This document shows positions 19,404 to 27,476 of a stretch of DNA of 64,000 nucleotides, in pieces. Location of the stretch: assembly GCA_013289825.1 (NCBI GenBank), contig JABCZF010000016.1, positions 1 to 64,000 on the forward strand. Reading direction: 5' to 3'. Made by a program: the position numbers and the translations under genes. This stretch comes from Acidobacteriota bacterium. Its GTDB lineage: Bacteria > Acidobacteriota > Terriglobia > Acidiferrales > UBA7541. Each line of letters opens with the position of its first letter. The first letter of the stretch is position 1. The notes beneath the pieces were generated by a model that saw only the letters and a list, made by a program, of their open reading frames with translations, did not search any database and was not told where the DNA came from.

Positions 19404-19432
19404 CGCACTCCGACAACGCGCTCCGGAGTGCG
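19404..19432. repeat. 9-bp perfect inverted repeat upstream of the sigma-factor gene
   Basis: CGCACTCCG (19404-19412) and CGGAGTGCG (19424-19432) are separated by 11 nt. There is no adjacent T tract on either strand, so it is a poor intrinsic terminator. It may be a protein-binding site or a leader hairpin for the sigma/anti-sigma operon. Confidence 0.4.
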
Positions 19433-19535
19433 ATGATATTAGAGGACTTACGGATGCCTTCTGGCCTGTGCCGTCTGGCCACGTCGTTGGCCTTGCCCGT
19501 AAGCCCGCCTAACCGCGAGCCCTTTTTCCTGTCTA

Positions 19536-20231
19536 ATGACTCGGATGAGCGAAAGCGCCGGTAGCACCCCAGACCGCGAAGCACTCCAGAGCGCGGCCCG
19601 AGAGAGCGATGCCCTCGCCGTAGAGCGCACGCTGGCGGGCGAGCGCGACGCTTTCCGCGTGCTGGTCGAGCGCCACAGCCAGCAGCTATTTCGCCTGGCG
19701 TACCGCATGACCGGAAATGAGCACGACGCGGAAGAAGTGGTTCAAGAGGCTTTTTTGCGAGCCTACCGGAACCTCGGGCAATTCGGTTCGCGAGCGAACT
19801 TCGGCACTTGGGCTTACCGCATTGCAGCGAACTACGCGATCGACCGGATGCGCCAGAAACGCACCGAGGACGCGCGGCGCAGCACGCCGAGCAGCTTAGC
19901 TGAAGAGCAGGATCCTCTGGATTTGGTGGCTGACGACAGGCCAACGCCGGACCGTCTCGCGGGCAACAGCGAGTTGAGAAAAAAGATGGAAGAGGCACTG
20001 AAGGAGTTGAGCTCCTCGGAACGAACAGCGTTTGTGATGCGCCATTGGGAAGGCTGCGCGATCGAAGAGATCGCCGCGGTGCTCGAATCGACGACAAGCG
20101 CGGCGAAGAACACCGTTTTTCGATCGGTCCAGAAATTACGGCGTGCTTTGGAGCCGTACGTGGGAGCGCGAGGCGCGCTGCAAGCGAAAGCGGCAGGAGC
20201 AGCGCCGGAACCCAGGGGAACCGAACTATGA
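19536..20231 (+). CDS. ECF (RpoE/SigW-like) RNA polymerase sigma factor
   Basis: This 231-residue sigma factor has region 2 (FRVLVERHSQQLFRLAYRMTGNEHDAEEVVQEAFLRAY in parts; -10 recognition near FGTWAYRIAANYAIDRMR). A linker follows, then region 4 with LSSSERTAFVMRHWEGCAIEEIA and TTSAAKNTVFRSVQKLRRAL. It heads a tightly coupled operon: the next gene, a zinc-binding anti-sigma, starts in its stop codon (ATGA). Release from that partner would turn on an unknown regulon. A second in-frame ATG lies three codons in; no clear Shine-Dalgarno precedes either. Confidence 0.92.
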   Translation: MTRMSESAGSTPDREALQSAARESDALAVERTLAGERDAFRVLVERHSQQLFRLAYRMTGNEHDAEEVVQEAFLRAYRNLGQFGSRANFGTWAYRIAANYAIDRMRQKRTEDARRSTPSSLAEEQDPLDLVADDRPTPDRLAGNSELRKKMEEALKELSSSERTAFVMRHWEGCAIEEIAAVLESTTSAAKNTVFRSVQKLRRALEPYVGARGALQAKAAGAAPEPRGTEL

Positions 20232-21019
20232 AACATCTGACGGAAGAAGAATTGGTCGGTTATCGCGAGGGGGAGATTACGCAACGCGAAGCTATCGCCG
20301 AGCATTTGACGAGTTGCACGGCCTGCCGCACGGAGCTCGAGCGTATCGAAGCGGTGCTCAGCGCGCTAGACAACTTGCCGGTTCCCGAGCGCGGCCCGGA
20401 GTACGGTCGCGCTGTTTGGCAAAAGATTGCGCCGCAGTTGCCGGAAAAAGCAGGCCGTGGATGGCGTGCGTGGCTCGAACCGCGCCGTTGGGTGGCCATC
20501 GGAGCGATGGTGGCCGTTGTGATTGGGGCGTTCGTCGCGGGTCGCTGGACGAAGAAGCTTGACGCCGGTACGCCGGCGGCTAGCGTGGCGCAAGTTAAAG
20601 AGCGAGTGCTGGTCGTGGCCGTTGGCGAGCACCTGGGAAAATCGGAAATGGTGCTGATGGAGCTGGCGAACGCCACCCTGCCTGTGTCCGGACCAAAGCA
20701 AATCAATATCTCCGCGGAGCAAAAGCGAGCGGAAGACTTACTGGATGCCAACCGGCTGTATCGCGAAACGGCCCAGCAAGATGGCGATGCGGCATTAGCC
20801 AGCGTTTTGGATGACCTCGAACGCGTGCTGATGGACGTGGCCCACAGCCCAGAGGAAATTACGCCCGCGAAACTGGAATCACTTCAGAAGCGAATCGAGG
20901 CACACGGCATTCTGTTCAAAGTTCGAGTGGTCGGCAAGGAATTACAAGAAAAGCAGAAGACAACGAACTCCGCGCCAGCGGCGACGGATTCGAAAGTAAG
21001 AGAGAGGAACAAGGCATGA
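20228..21019 (+). CDS. Zinc-finger anti-sigma factor, membrane-anchored
   Basis: This protein of 263 residues begins MKHLTEEELVGYREG. It carries the zinc-binding anti-sigma motif H-x3-C-x2-C in EHLTSCTACRTE at about residues 24-35. One transmembrane segment lies near 90-107 (VAIGAMVAVVIGAFVAG), with the remaining 155 or so residues outside the cytoplasm and rich in helices. It should bind and hold the ECF sigma encoded just upstream. It overlaps both neighbours by 4 nt (ATGA on each side), so sigma, anti-sigma and the HEAT protein are made together. The C-terminal part (residues 130-220) may sense the signal. Confidence 0.87.
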   Translation: MKHLTEEELVGYREGEITQREAIAEHLTSCTACRTELERIEAVLSALDNLPVPERGPEYGRAVWQKIAPQLPEKAGRGWRAWLEPRRWVAIGAMVAVVIGAFVAGRWTKKLDAGTPAASVAQVKERVLVVAVGEHLGKSEMVLMELANATLPVSGPKQINISAEQKRAEDLLDANRLYRETAQQDGDAALASVLDDLERVLMDVAHSPEEITPAKLESLQKRIEAHGILFKVRVVGKELQEKQKTTNSAPAATDSKVRERNKA

Positions 21020-22386
21020 GCATGGGAGAACGCACAAGCAGGGCGGCAAGAATTTGGATGACTGCGGCGACGTTGCTGGTCGTGCCGCAGATGGCACGAC
21101 CCTCCGCCGCCCACGACAACGCAGGGACGTCCTGGGCATCCTGGCAGGACCAGGATGCCCAGGATCGCGAGCAGGAGAAACGTGATCGGGAGCAAGAGAA
21201 ACGTGACCGTGAACAAGAAAAGCTAGACCGGGAACAGGAAAAACGCGATCGCGAACAAGAGCGCTTGGAACGCCTCGATGAGCTTTACAGCGACGGGCGC
21301 GAGGCGCTGGACGAAGACCGCTACGACCAGGCAGCCGGAAAATTCCGAGAGCTTGCCGATATGAATGGGCCGCAGACGGATGCGGCGCTTTATTGGAAGG
21401 CCTACTCAGAAAACAAGCTGGGCCAGAGAGATTCCGCGCTGACAACAATCGCGGACTTGGAGAAGAGATTTGCGCAAAGCCGCTGGATAAAAGATGCGAG
21501 GGCACTGAAGATCGAAGTGCAGCAGTCAAGCGGGCAACCCGCGCACCCTGAAACACAGCCCGATGAAGAGCTGAAAATGCTGGCGATCACCGGCCTAATG
21601 AACAGCGACCCCCAACGCGCCATGCCGCTACTCGAAAAAGTATTGAACGGCCCTGGCACACCGAAAGAAAAGTCAAAAGCGCTTTTCGTGCTGGCGCAGA
21701 ACGGCTCGGCCGAATCGCGCGAGATTCTCGGACGGATCGCGAGAGGGCAGAGCAATCCGGACCTTCAAAAGAAAGCTGTCGAATATCTGGGATTATTCGG
21801 CGGCCAACAGGCGCGGCAAACGCTTGCGGAGATTTATGCCTCGACGGGCGACGAGTCAGTCAAACGCGCGATTCTCAAAAGCTACATGATCGGCGGCGAC
21901 AAGGAGCACCTGCTGGCAGCGGCCAAGGGTGAAAAAGATACGTCCCTGCGCGCCGAGGCCATCAAGCAGCTAGGAATCGTTCATGCACCTGAGGAATTGC
22001 GGCAACTCTACAAGACGGAGACTTCGCCGGAAGTGAAAAAAGACATCCTGCAGGCGTTCTTCCTTTCCGGCGACGCCAAATTCCTCGCGGAAGCAGCGCA
22101 GGGAGAGAAGGACGCCGAGGTTCGCCGTTCTGCCATCCGTAACCTGGGCCTGGTCGGTTCGGCCGATGCCAAAGAAGCGCTGCTGGCGATTTATGCGAAA
22201 GAGACCGATCGCGAGAACAAAGAAGCGGTGCTCAATGCTCTGTTCATTCAAGGAAACGCGCACGCGCTGGTGACCATTGCGCGAGGCGAGAAAGATCCAG
22301 AGCTGAAGAAGACTGCGGTATCCAAGCTGGCGCTGATGAATTCGAAAGAAGGCAACGACTACTTGATGGAGATTTTGCAAAAGTAG
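21016..22386 (+). CDS. Exported HEAT-repeat protein with DREQEKR repeats
   Basis: This 456-residue protein has an N-terminal signal-like segment (RIWMTAATLLVVPQMARPSAA). Five tandem seven-residue repeats of the type DREQEKR follow at residues 50-84, predicted to form a highly charged helix. A TPR-like stretch is next (LYSDGREALDEDRYDQAAGKF). The rest consists of HEAT-like helical repeats of about 31 residues, such as ALFVLAQNGSAESREIL and AIRNLGLVGSADAKEALL. It is coupled to the anti-sigma gene (ATGA overlap). It may be a periplasmic scaffold or the partner of the anti-sigma sensor domain; that is inference only. Confidence 0.75.
   Translation: MSMGERTSRAARIWMTAATLLVVPQMARPSAAHDNAGTSWASWQDQDAQDREQEKRDREQEKRDREQEKLDREQEKRDREQERLERLDELYSDGREALDEDRYDQAAGKFRELADMNGPQTDAALYWKAYSENKLGQRDSALTTIADLEKRFAQSRWIKDARALKIEVQQSSGQPAHPETQPDEELKMLAITGLMNSDPQRAMPLLEKVLNGPGTPKEKSKALFVLAQNGSAESREILGRIARGQSNPDLQKKAVEYLGLFGGQQARQTLAEIYASTGDESVKRAILKSYMIGGDKEHLLAAAKGEKDTSLRAEAIKQLGIVHAPEELRQLYKTETSPEVKKDILQAFFLSGDAKFLAEAAQGEKDAEVRRSAIRNLGLVGSADAKEALLAIYAKETDRENKEAVLNALFIQGNAHALVTIARGEKDPELKKTAVSKLALMNSKEGNDYLMEILQK
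21131..21163. repeat. Perfect 14-bp inverted repeat inside a coding region
   Basis: CCTGGGCATCCTGG (21131-21144) and CCAGGATGCCCAGG (21150-21163) flank a 5-nt loop. The mRNA would form a very stable hairpin about 115 nt into the HEAT-repeat gene, just before the tandem repeats. No T tract follows. Confidence 0.7.
21163..21267 (+). repeat. Five tandem 21-bp repeats
   Basis: Five consecutive 21-nt units, each starting GAYCG and encoding DREQEKR or a close variant (L for R in unit 3; ERL ending unit 5). Units differ mainly at third codon positions, which suggests an older expansion under protein-level selection. Confidence 0.85.
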
Positions 22387-22405
22387 GGAAAGGGAATGGT
22401 GAGTG

Positions 22406-23599
22406 ATGGCCAGACAGGAAACACGAGTGAGGTGGCGAATGGCGACGATACAGCGAATTTCGACGGGCCTCGGAGTACTCGGTGTGGTGCTGTTTTTCGC
22501 GGCAGCGGTGCGGGGGATCCCCCATGGAGCAGCGGGCCGCGAAAGCCCCGCCCCTCGACAGGCGGGGGCGGAAGCGCCGCAGGTGGTCGATGCGCAGATC
22601 GAAACGCGCGTCGTGAGTGGAGCCCTTGCGGAGACTCTCCGCGGCATCGAGGCGCAAGCAGATAAGGCGGAGTGGCTGGGATACAGCGTCGCGGAAATCG
22701 CTGGCGACCGCACGGTCTGCTGCGGAAACTTCAACGATGGATACGGCGGGTGTGGAACGTGCAGGCTCGAAAAAGAAAATGGCGTAACCAGCAGAACTCC
22801 ACAAAAAGACGAAAAAGATGGAACTGTGGAACTGGAAGGCTCGCGCCGACTGGTGGTTCTCTTCCGGCTGGAAGCGAAACAGGTGATGCGCATTCGAGAA
22901 GCCAGCGAAAACTGCACACTAGATGCGGGCGGGCTGCCGTTCCTCTGGCTGACAGGCGTGAAGCCGGCGGAGAGCGTGGCGCTGCTCGCGGATTTCGTGC
23001 ACCAAGCAACTTTCGAAGGGCACGGCGAGCATGAGCTTGGCCAGGGCGCGTTGTCCGCGATTGCGCTGCACGCCGACCCATCGGCCGATCGCGCGTTCGC
23101 ATCGTTCGTCGCCGCGGATCAGCCCGAGCAACTTCGCAAGCATGCGTCCTTCTGGCTAGGAGCAGCGCGTGGCAAAGCGGGTTTTCTAATGCTTCAGAAA
23201 ATGGCCAAGAGCGACCCCAGCTCCGAGGTGCGTTCGCAAGTGGCGTTTGCGCTGTCCGTGAGCCACGAACCAGAAGCGCTGAATGAAATGATTCGATTGG
23301 CCAAAGAAGACGAGAGCGCGCACGTGCGTGGCCAAGGGCTCTTCTGGCTGGCGCAAAAAGCAGGCCAAAAAGCCATGGGCGCAATCACAGGCGCCATCGA
23401 AAACGATCCCGACACGGACGTGAAGAAGAAAGCAGTCTTCGCGCTGAGCCAAATGCCGAAGGATGAGGGCGTGCCGAAGCTCATCGAGGTGGCCAAGACC
23501 AACCGCAACCGCGAAGTGCGCAAGCAAGCGATGTTCTGGCTGGGCCAATCAAACGATCCGCGCGCGCTGGAGTTTTTTGAGCAGGTGCTGGCGCGCTGA
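22406..23599 (+). CDS. Exported HEAT-repeat protein with cysteine-rich motif
   Basis: This protein of about 397 residues starts 19 nt after the previous HEAT gene. A hydrophobic export segment (TGLGVLGVVLFFAAAVRG) is followed by a region with an unusual cysteine cluster (TVCCGNFNDGYGGCGTC, four cysteines in 13 residues) and a beta-rich part (RRLVVLFRLEAKQVMRI). Its C-terminal half is HEAT-like repeats (HASFWLGAARGKAGFLML, QGLFWLAQKAGQKAM, QAMFWLGQSNDPRALEF). GTG 22403 immediately precedes ATG 22406, and AGGGAA is upstream. It is probably the fourth gene of the sigma/anti-sigma operon. The cysteines could bind a metal or form disulfides after export. Confidence 0.75.
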   Translation: MARQETRVRWRMATIQRISTGLGVLGVVLFFAAAVRGIPHGAAGRESPAPRQAGAEAPQVVDAQIETRVVSGALAETLRGIEAQADKAEWLGYSVAEIAGDRTVCCGNFNDGYGGCGTCRLEKENGVTSRTPQKDEKDGTVELEGSRRLVVLFRLEAKQVMRIREASENCTLDAGGLPFLWLTGVKPAESVALLADFVHQATFEGHGEHELGQGALSAIALHADPSADRAFASFVAADQPEQLRKHASFWLGAARGKAGFLMLQKMAKSDPSSEVRSQVAFALSVSHEPEALNEMIRLAKEDESAHVRGQGLFWLAQKAGQKAMGAITGAIENDPDTDVKKKAVFALSQMPKDEGVPKLIEVAKTNRNREVRKQAMFWLGQSNDPRALEFFEQVLAR

Positions 23600-23745
23600 A
23601 AACGGATACTCGAAAAGCATAGCCGGAGAATCAGTCCTTGCCACGCCGCGATATTTCGTAACGAAGACCAAATGGACAGGTAATGCGAACAAGCGGCAGT
23701 TCGCTCGGTCGTGCCGCTCTACACCCTTTAAGGGAGGGAAGAGTG

Positions 23746-24597
23746 TCAACGGAGAAGATCTTCGAGCTGGATGCGGGAGTCGGTTTTGGCGTCGCGATAT
23801 TTGACGATGACGGCGCATTGTAAGCTGAGGCCGTGTTTTCGGCCGACCGGATGGGTGACCGCCCGCGAGCCGGGAACGACGATGGCTTCAGCGGGAATGA
23901 TGAGCGGCGACGTTTCGCCGGCGGTGTACACTGCGTCGCGCACGAGATCGTAGACCGGGATCGAGCGATTAAGAATCGAGCCGGTGCCCACCACCGCGCG
24001 ATGCTTCACGATGGTTCCCTCATACACACCGGAATTGCCCCCCACAAGCACTTCGTCTTCAATGATCACCGGCATTGCTCCCACCGGTTCGAGCACGCCA
24101 CCGATCTGCGAGCCCGCGGAAATGTGGCAGTTGCGGCCGATTTGCGCGCAACTGCCGACCAGGGCATGCGAATCGATCATCGTGCCATCGCCGACATAGG
24201 CGCCCACATTAACAAACATCGGCGGCATGCAAACGACCCCGCGCCCGATGTATGAGCCGTCGCGAATGCTCGAGCCGCCGGGCACGATGCGGATGCTGTC
24301 CGCGGACGTGATGGCGCGAACGGGATACGTGGACTTGTCGATGAACGGCTGGCGCGCCAGATCGATAGACATGTCGACGATCACGCCCATGCGAAAGCCG
24401 AGCAGGATTCCTTTTTTCACCCAGGCGTTGACGCGCCAGCCCGTCGGCGAGGCAGCGTCCGGCTCTGCCGCGCGAACTTTGCCGCGATTTACGGCCTCCT
24501 TGAATTCGCGGAAGAGCCGGTTATGCTCTTCGCTGTATTGAGCCGGAGGCTCGTCAAAGAGACGCTCGATGTCCTGCGGCAGCATGAACTCGCTCAT
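23746..24597 (-). CDS. dapD: Tetrahydrodipicolinate N-succinyltransferase
   Basis: This 283-residue enzyme transfers succinyl from succinyl-CoA to tetrahydrodipicolinate in the succinylase branch of lysine/DAP synthesis. The N-terminal helical domain (DIERLFDEPPAQY) is followed by WRVNAWVKKGILLGFRMG and then hexapeptide left-handed beta-helix repeats (GRGVVCMPPMFVNVGAYVGDG and following). The DSHALVGSCAQIGRNCHIS and GSQIGGVLEP segments shape the active site. It overlaps the end of dapA by 4 nt (ATGA) and is the last gene of the dapE-dapB-dapA-dapD operon. Confidence 0.95.
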   Translation of the reverse strand: MSEFMLPQDIERLFDEPPAQYSEEHNRLFREFKEAVNRGKVRAAEPDAASPTGWRVNAWVKKGILLGFRMGVIVDMSIDLARQPFIDKSTYPVRAITSADSIRIVPGGSSIRDGSYIGRGVVCMPPMFVNVGAYVGDGTMIDSHALVGSCAQIGRNCHISAGSQIGGVLEPVGAMPVIIEDEVLVGGNSGVYEGTIVKHRAVVGTGSILNRSIPVYDLVRDAVYTAGETSPLIIPAEAIVVPGSRAVTHPVGRKHGLSLQCAVIVKYRDAKTDSRIQLEDLLR

Positions 24598-25511
24598 GCG
24601 GCAGCGTGAGCTGCAGCATAGGGTAGCTCGGCTGTATGGAGCAGCTCCAGCGATTCCAGGACGGCGCGAATGCGCGCTTCATTTTCCGCTTTCGGCGCAA
24701 CGAGCGGCAAACGCCAAACCGGTTCCAGCAAACCCATTTGCGCCATGGCCGCCTTCACCGGCATGGGATTCGATTCGACGAAGTTTACCTCCATCAGCGG
24801 ATGCACTCGGCGGTGAATCTGTCGTGCGGCCGGAAAATCGCCGTCGAGCGCGAGCCGCGTGAGCCGCGCCATGTCCCGAGGAATTTCGTTCGAGACAACA
24901 GAGATCACCCCGCGTCCGCCAAGCGCGATGAGCGGCAAGGTGATGGCGTCGTCGCCGCTGAGCACGATGAAATCCTCCGGAACCACGTTTAGAATCGCGG
25001 CCATTTGCGAAATGTTTCCCGAAGCTTCCTTGATGCCGACGATGTTCTCAATCGCCGCGAGCCGCCGCACCGTAGCCGGCTCGACGTTCACGCCCGTGCG
25101 CCCTTGCACGCTATAGACAACGATGGGGAGTCGAACCGCCTCGGCAATGGCTTTGTAATGTTGAAAAAGGCCTTCCTGTGTCGGCTTGTTGTAATAGGGC
25201 GTGACGGAAAGAATGCCGTCCACGCCGATGGCGGCAAGCTTCTGCGCGAGCGCGATGACTTCGGCGGTGTGGTAACCGCCTGCGCCGGCAAGAACAGGCA
25301 CGCGTCCCTTCGCTAGTTCCACGGCGATCTGACAGACGCGCAGATGCTCCTCGTGCGTGAGCGTGGGGCTTTCTCCTGTCGTGCCGCACGGCACTAGAAA
25401 ATCAATGCCTGCATCGATCTGGCGCTCGATCAACGCGCCGAGCGTGGGTTCGTCGAGCGAACCATCACGGCGAAATGGAGTGACGAGCGCAGTGCCTGTT
25501 CCGGTAAACAT
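24594..25511 (-). CDS. dapA: 4-hydroxy-tetrahydrodipicolinate synthase
   Basis: This 305-residue TIM-barrel aldolase condenses pyruvate with aspartate semialdehyde, the first committed step to DAP and lysine. Key residues are visible: CGTTGESPTL (Thr pair), the tyrosine of VVYSVQGRTGVNVEP, and the Schiff-base lysine in VGIKEASGN. ATG 25511 (MFTGTGTALVTPF) has GGGAG at good spacing and matches the family N-terminus; the frame upstream is not conserved. It overlaps dapD by 4 nt and follows dapB after a 114-nt gap that contains a strong hairpin. Confidence 0.96.
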   Translation of the reverse strand: MFTGTGTALVTPFRRDGSLDEPTLGALIERQIDAGIDFLVPCGTTGESPTLTHEEHLRVCQIAVELAKGRVPVLAGAGGYHTAEVIALAQKLAAIGVDGILSVTPYYNKPTQEGLFQHYKAIAEAVRLPIVVYSVQGRTGVNVEPATVRRLAAIENIVGIKEASGNISQMAAILNVVPEDFIVLSGDDAITLPLIALGGRGVISVVSNEIPRDMARLTRLALDGDFPAARQIHRRVHPLMEVNFVESNPMPVKAAMAQMGLLEPVWRLPLVAPKAENEARIRAVLESLELLHTAELPYAAAHAAA

Positions 25512-25555
25512 GGTGTTTCTCCCTTCTTTGTTTAAACGTCGAACTGCCGAAATCT

Positions 25556-25580
25556 GGATGGCGGCCAGGGGCCGCCATTC
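25556..25580. repeat. Strong hairpin in the dapB-dapA gap
   Basis: An 11-bp stem with one G-U pair, GGATGGCGGCC-AGG-GGCCGCCATTCC, lies between dapB and dapA. A second GGCC-rich imperfect repeat lies just upstream at about 25592-25614. No U tract follows in the direction of transcription, so it is not a standard terminator. It may be an RNA-processing or mRNA-stability hairpin, or a copy of a REP-like palindrome. Confidence 0.55.
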
Positions 25581-25625
25581 CAAAACCCCAGACGCCGGCC
25601 CAAAGGCCGCCGCTATGGAGATTCT

Positions 25626-26327
25626 TCAACTCAAGTCCGCGAGGATCTCCCTAAATTCGTAGAAGCCTTTTTTGCCTGCGATCCAGCGCGCCGCTTGCAG
25701 CGCTCCGTGCGCAAAGCCTTCGCGGCTGCGGGCCGTGTGGCGCAGCGTAATGGTGTCCGCAGGGGAGTCGAAACCGATTTCATGCGTGCCGGGAATCGCG
25801 CCGGCACGACTCGAGCTGAGGTTGACGGACCGCGTGAAACCCGCGTCACGCATCTCTTCTGCAAGCTTTTTGAGTGTGCCGCTGGGCGCATCTTTTTTCG
25901 CAGAATGATGAATCTCCCAGCCCCACGCTTCGTACTCCGCATGTTTTCCGAAAAGAGCGGCCGCTTGCCGAACGCTCTGCAAAAAAAGATTCACGCCCAC
26001 GGAAAAATTCGCGGCCCAAACAACACCAGTCTTCGCGTGTAGGACAACTTCGCGCGCAATGGGAAGCTGTTCGAACCAGCCGGTCGTGCCGACCACCGAG
26101 TTCACGCCCAGAACAGCGAGATGGCGAATATTAACCGGCGCGGCTTGGGGCGTGGTGAATTCCACCGCGACATCGATCCCGCGAAGGGTCTCATGAGAAA
26201 GTCCTCGACCGCCTGGGTTGTCTCCTCCCGAAAACCTTGCGCGCACCTCGAAACCATATTCCGGCGCAAGCCGCTCGATGAGCCTGCCCATTTTCCCGTA
26301 GCCGACAATGGCGAGGCCCTGGCTCAT
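25626..26327 (-). CDS. dapB: 4-hydroxy-tetrahydrodipicolinate reductase
   Basis: This 233-residue NAD(P)H-dependent reductase of the lysine/DAP pathway has the nucleotide-binding loop GYGKMGR at the N-terminus and VEFTTPQA. It also has VVGTTGW, the NFSVGVNLF segment and the catalytic/substrate motif IHHSAKKDAPSGT. The last matches the family HH-x3-K-x-D-x-PSGT. ATG 26327 overlaps the dapE stop as ATGA. It is slightly shorter than the E. coli enzyme (about 270 residues), as is usual for this branch. All catalytic residues (second His, Lys) are present. Confidence 0.94.
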   Translation of the reverse strand: MSQGLAIVGYGKMGRLIERLAPEYGFEVRARFSGGDNPGGRGLSHETLRGIDVAVEFTTPQAAPVNIRHLAVLGVNSVVGTTGWFEQLPIAREVVLHAKTGVVWAANFSVGVNLFLQSVRQAAALFGKHAEYEAWGWEIHHSAKKDAPSGTLKKLAEEMRDAGFTRSVNLSSSRAGAIPGTHEIGFDSPADTITLRHTARSREGFAHGALQAARWIAGKKGFYEFREILADLS

Positions 26328-27346
26328 GCTGCGGGGCCTCCTGTCGCAAGAAGTTGCCGGACCATGCGCGCGTAAATATCGACCGCATCCGACAACTGTT
26401 GTTTCGGAATGCGCTCTTCGGCGGTGTGCGCCAAATGAATGCTGCCCGGGCCAATGAGAAACGGTTGGCCCCAAGCGCCGTTGAAGGTCGGAATGTCCGT
26501 GGCAAAAGCGACCACCGTAGTGGGAAGTCCGTCGAAGGCCGAAAGGCGCATCGCAGGCGTGTGCAAAACTTCGCGAACTTCCGCTCGTCCAGCAGCGGCA
26601 GCCAGGACGGCCTGCCGAATTTCCGCTGGATCGCCGACCGTGCGGAACATGATTTCTGCTTCCGCGTGATCCGCAACGACATTCGGCGCGCGGCCGCCTG
26701 CGACCGTCCCGATATTCAGGCTAGAAGGGCCGAGCAGCGGATCTTCGGGCAGCGCAATCAAGCGGATAGCCCGCAAAACATCGAGCAGCGAATGGATCGC
26801 GGAGTGGCCAAGCTCCGGGTAAGCGGAGTGCGCGAGCTTTCCATGCGCGGTGATTTCGAAGCGAAGCGCTCCCTTCGAACCGAGCGCGAGCTGATTTTCC
26901 GTGGGCTCGCCGTTAATCAGAAAGCGGGCTCCGCGCGGATTGACGGCAGCAACTCTCGCGCCCGCGCTGTTGCGCTCTTCTCCGACGACAAACAGCAACC
27001 CAACATTTGTCACGCCAGAGTCGAGGAGTTTTTCCACGGCGGCTATCATCGCGGCGATGATGCCTTTGGCGTCGCAGGAGCCGCGCCCCCAAATGAAATC
27101 CGCATCTTCAAGAGATGGGAAGAAAGGCGGGACGGTATCCATGTGCGTCGAAAGCGTGACAATGGGTTGGCCCCAGCACGCAAAAACATTGTCGCGATTC
27201 GGCTCAACCGCGATGCGTTCGAGCCGTCCTGAACTACGCGCGGCAAGAAACGACAATTGCGCGAACAAAAAGTCCGCCACCGCCTGCTCGCGGTTGGTCG
27301 TCGATTCGATATCGACGAGCGCGCGCGTAAGTTCGAAAGGATTCAT
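26324..27346 (-). CDS. dapE: Succinyl-diaminopimelate desuccinylase (M20 metallopeptidase family)
   Basis: This 340-residue M20 enzyme shows the di-zinc ligands in order: His and Asp in STHMDTVPPF, Asp in GRGSCDAKG, the catalytic Glu pair in VVGEERNS, and the C-terminal His in SIHLAHTAEE. A dimerisation domain with HGKLAHSAYPELG lies between. M20 proteins can also be ArgE- or LysK-like; the first position in a dapEBAD operon under a lysine riboswitch argues for DapE. It overlaps dapB by 4 nt. The 354-nt upstream gap contains the riboswitch. Confidence 0.88.
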   Translation of the reverse strand: MNPFELTRALVDIESTTNREQAVADFLFAQLSFLAARSSGRLERIAVEPNRDNVFACWGQPIVTLSTHMDTVPPFFPSLEDADFIWGRGSCDAKGIIAAMIAAVEKLLDSGVTNVGLLFVVGEERNSAGARVAAVNPRGARFLINGEPTENQLALGSKGALRFEITAHGKLAHSAYPELGHSAIHSLLDVLRAIRLIALPEDPLLGPSSLNIGTVAGGRAPNVVADHAEAEIMFRTVGDPAEIRQAVLAAAAGRAEVREVLHTPAMRLSAFDGLPTTVVAFATDIPTFNGAWGQPFLIGPGSIHLAHTAEERIPKQQLSDAVDIYARMVRQLLATGGPAA

Positions 27347-27431
27347 GCGGTCCGGTTATTTCTGGAAGGAGCGACAGGAAAGGAAGGAACCGCGAGGAAC
27401 TGCTCGAGGCTGCTGCCTCTCGATAGCGCTC

Positions 27432-27476
27432 CATCCGGCTTTAGCACTGGCTGCCATGCAGCCACCTAAGCGGATG
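27432..27476 (-). promoter_or_regulatory. Possible expression platform of the lysine riboswitch
   Basis: On the minus-strand RNA, CATCCG directly after the aptamer P1 strand can pair with CGGATG about 34 nt later. This encloses a perfect 7-bp hairpin, TGGCTGC-ATG-GCAGCCA (27448-27464). The outer helix would compete with P1. There is no U tract, so control through translation, Rho or RNA decay seems more likely than an intrinsic terminator. Confidence 0.45.

Noticed and set aside
21163..21267. CRISPR-like array
   Set aside because: The 21-bp units are contiguous, have no spacers and encode an in-frame heptapeptide repeat.
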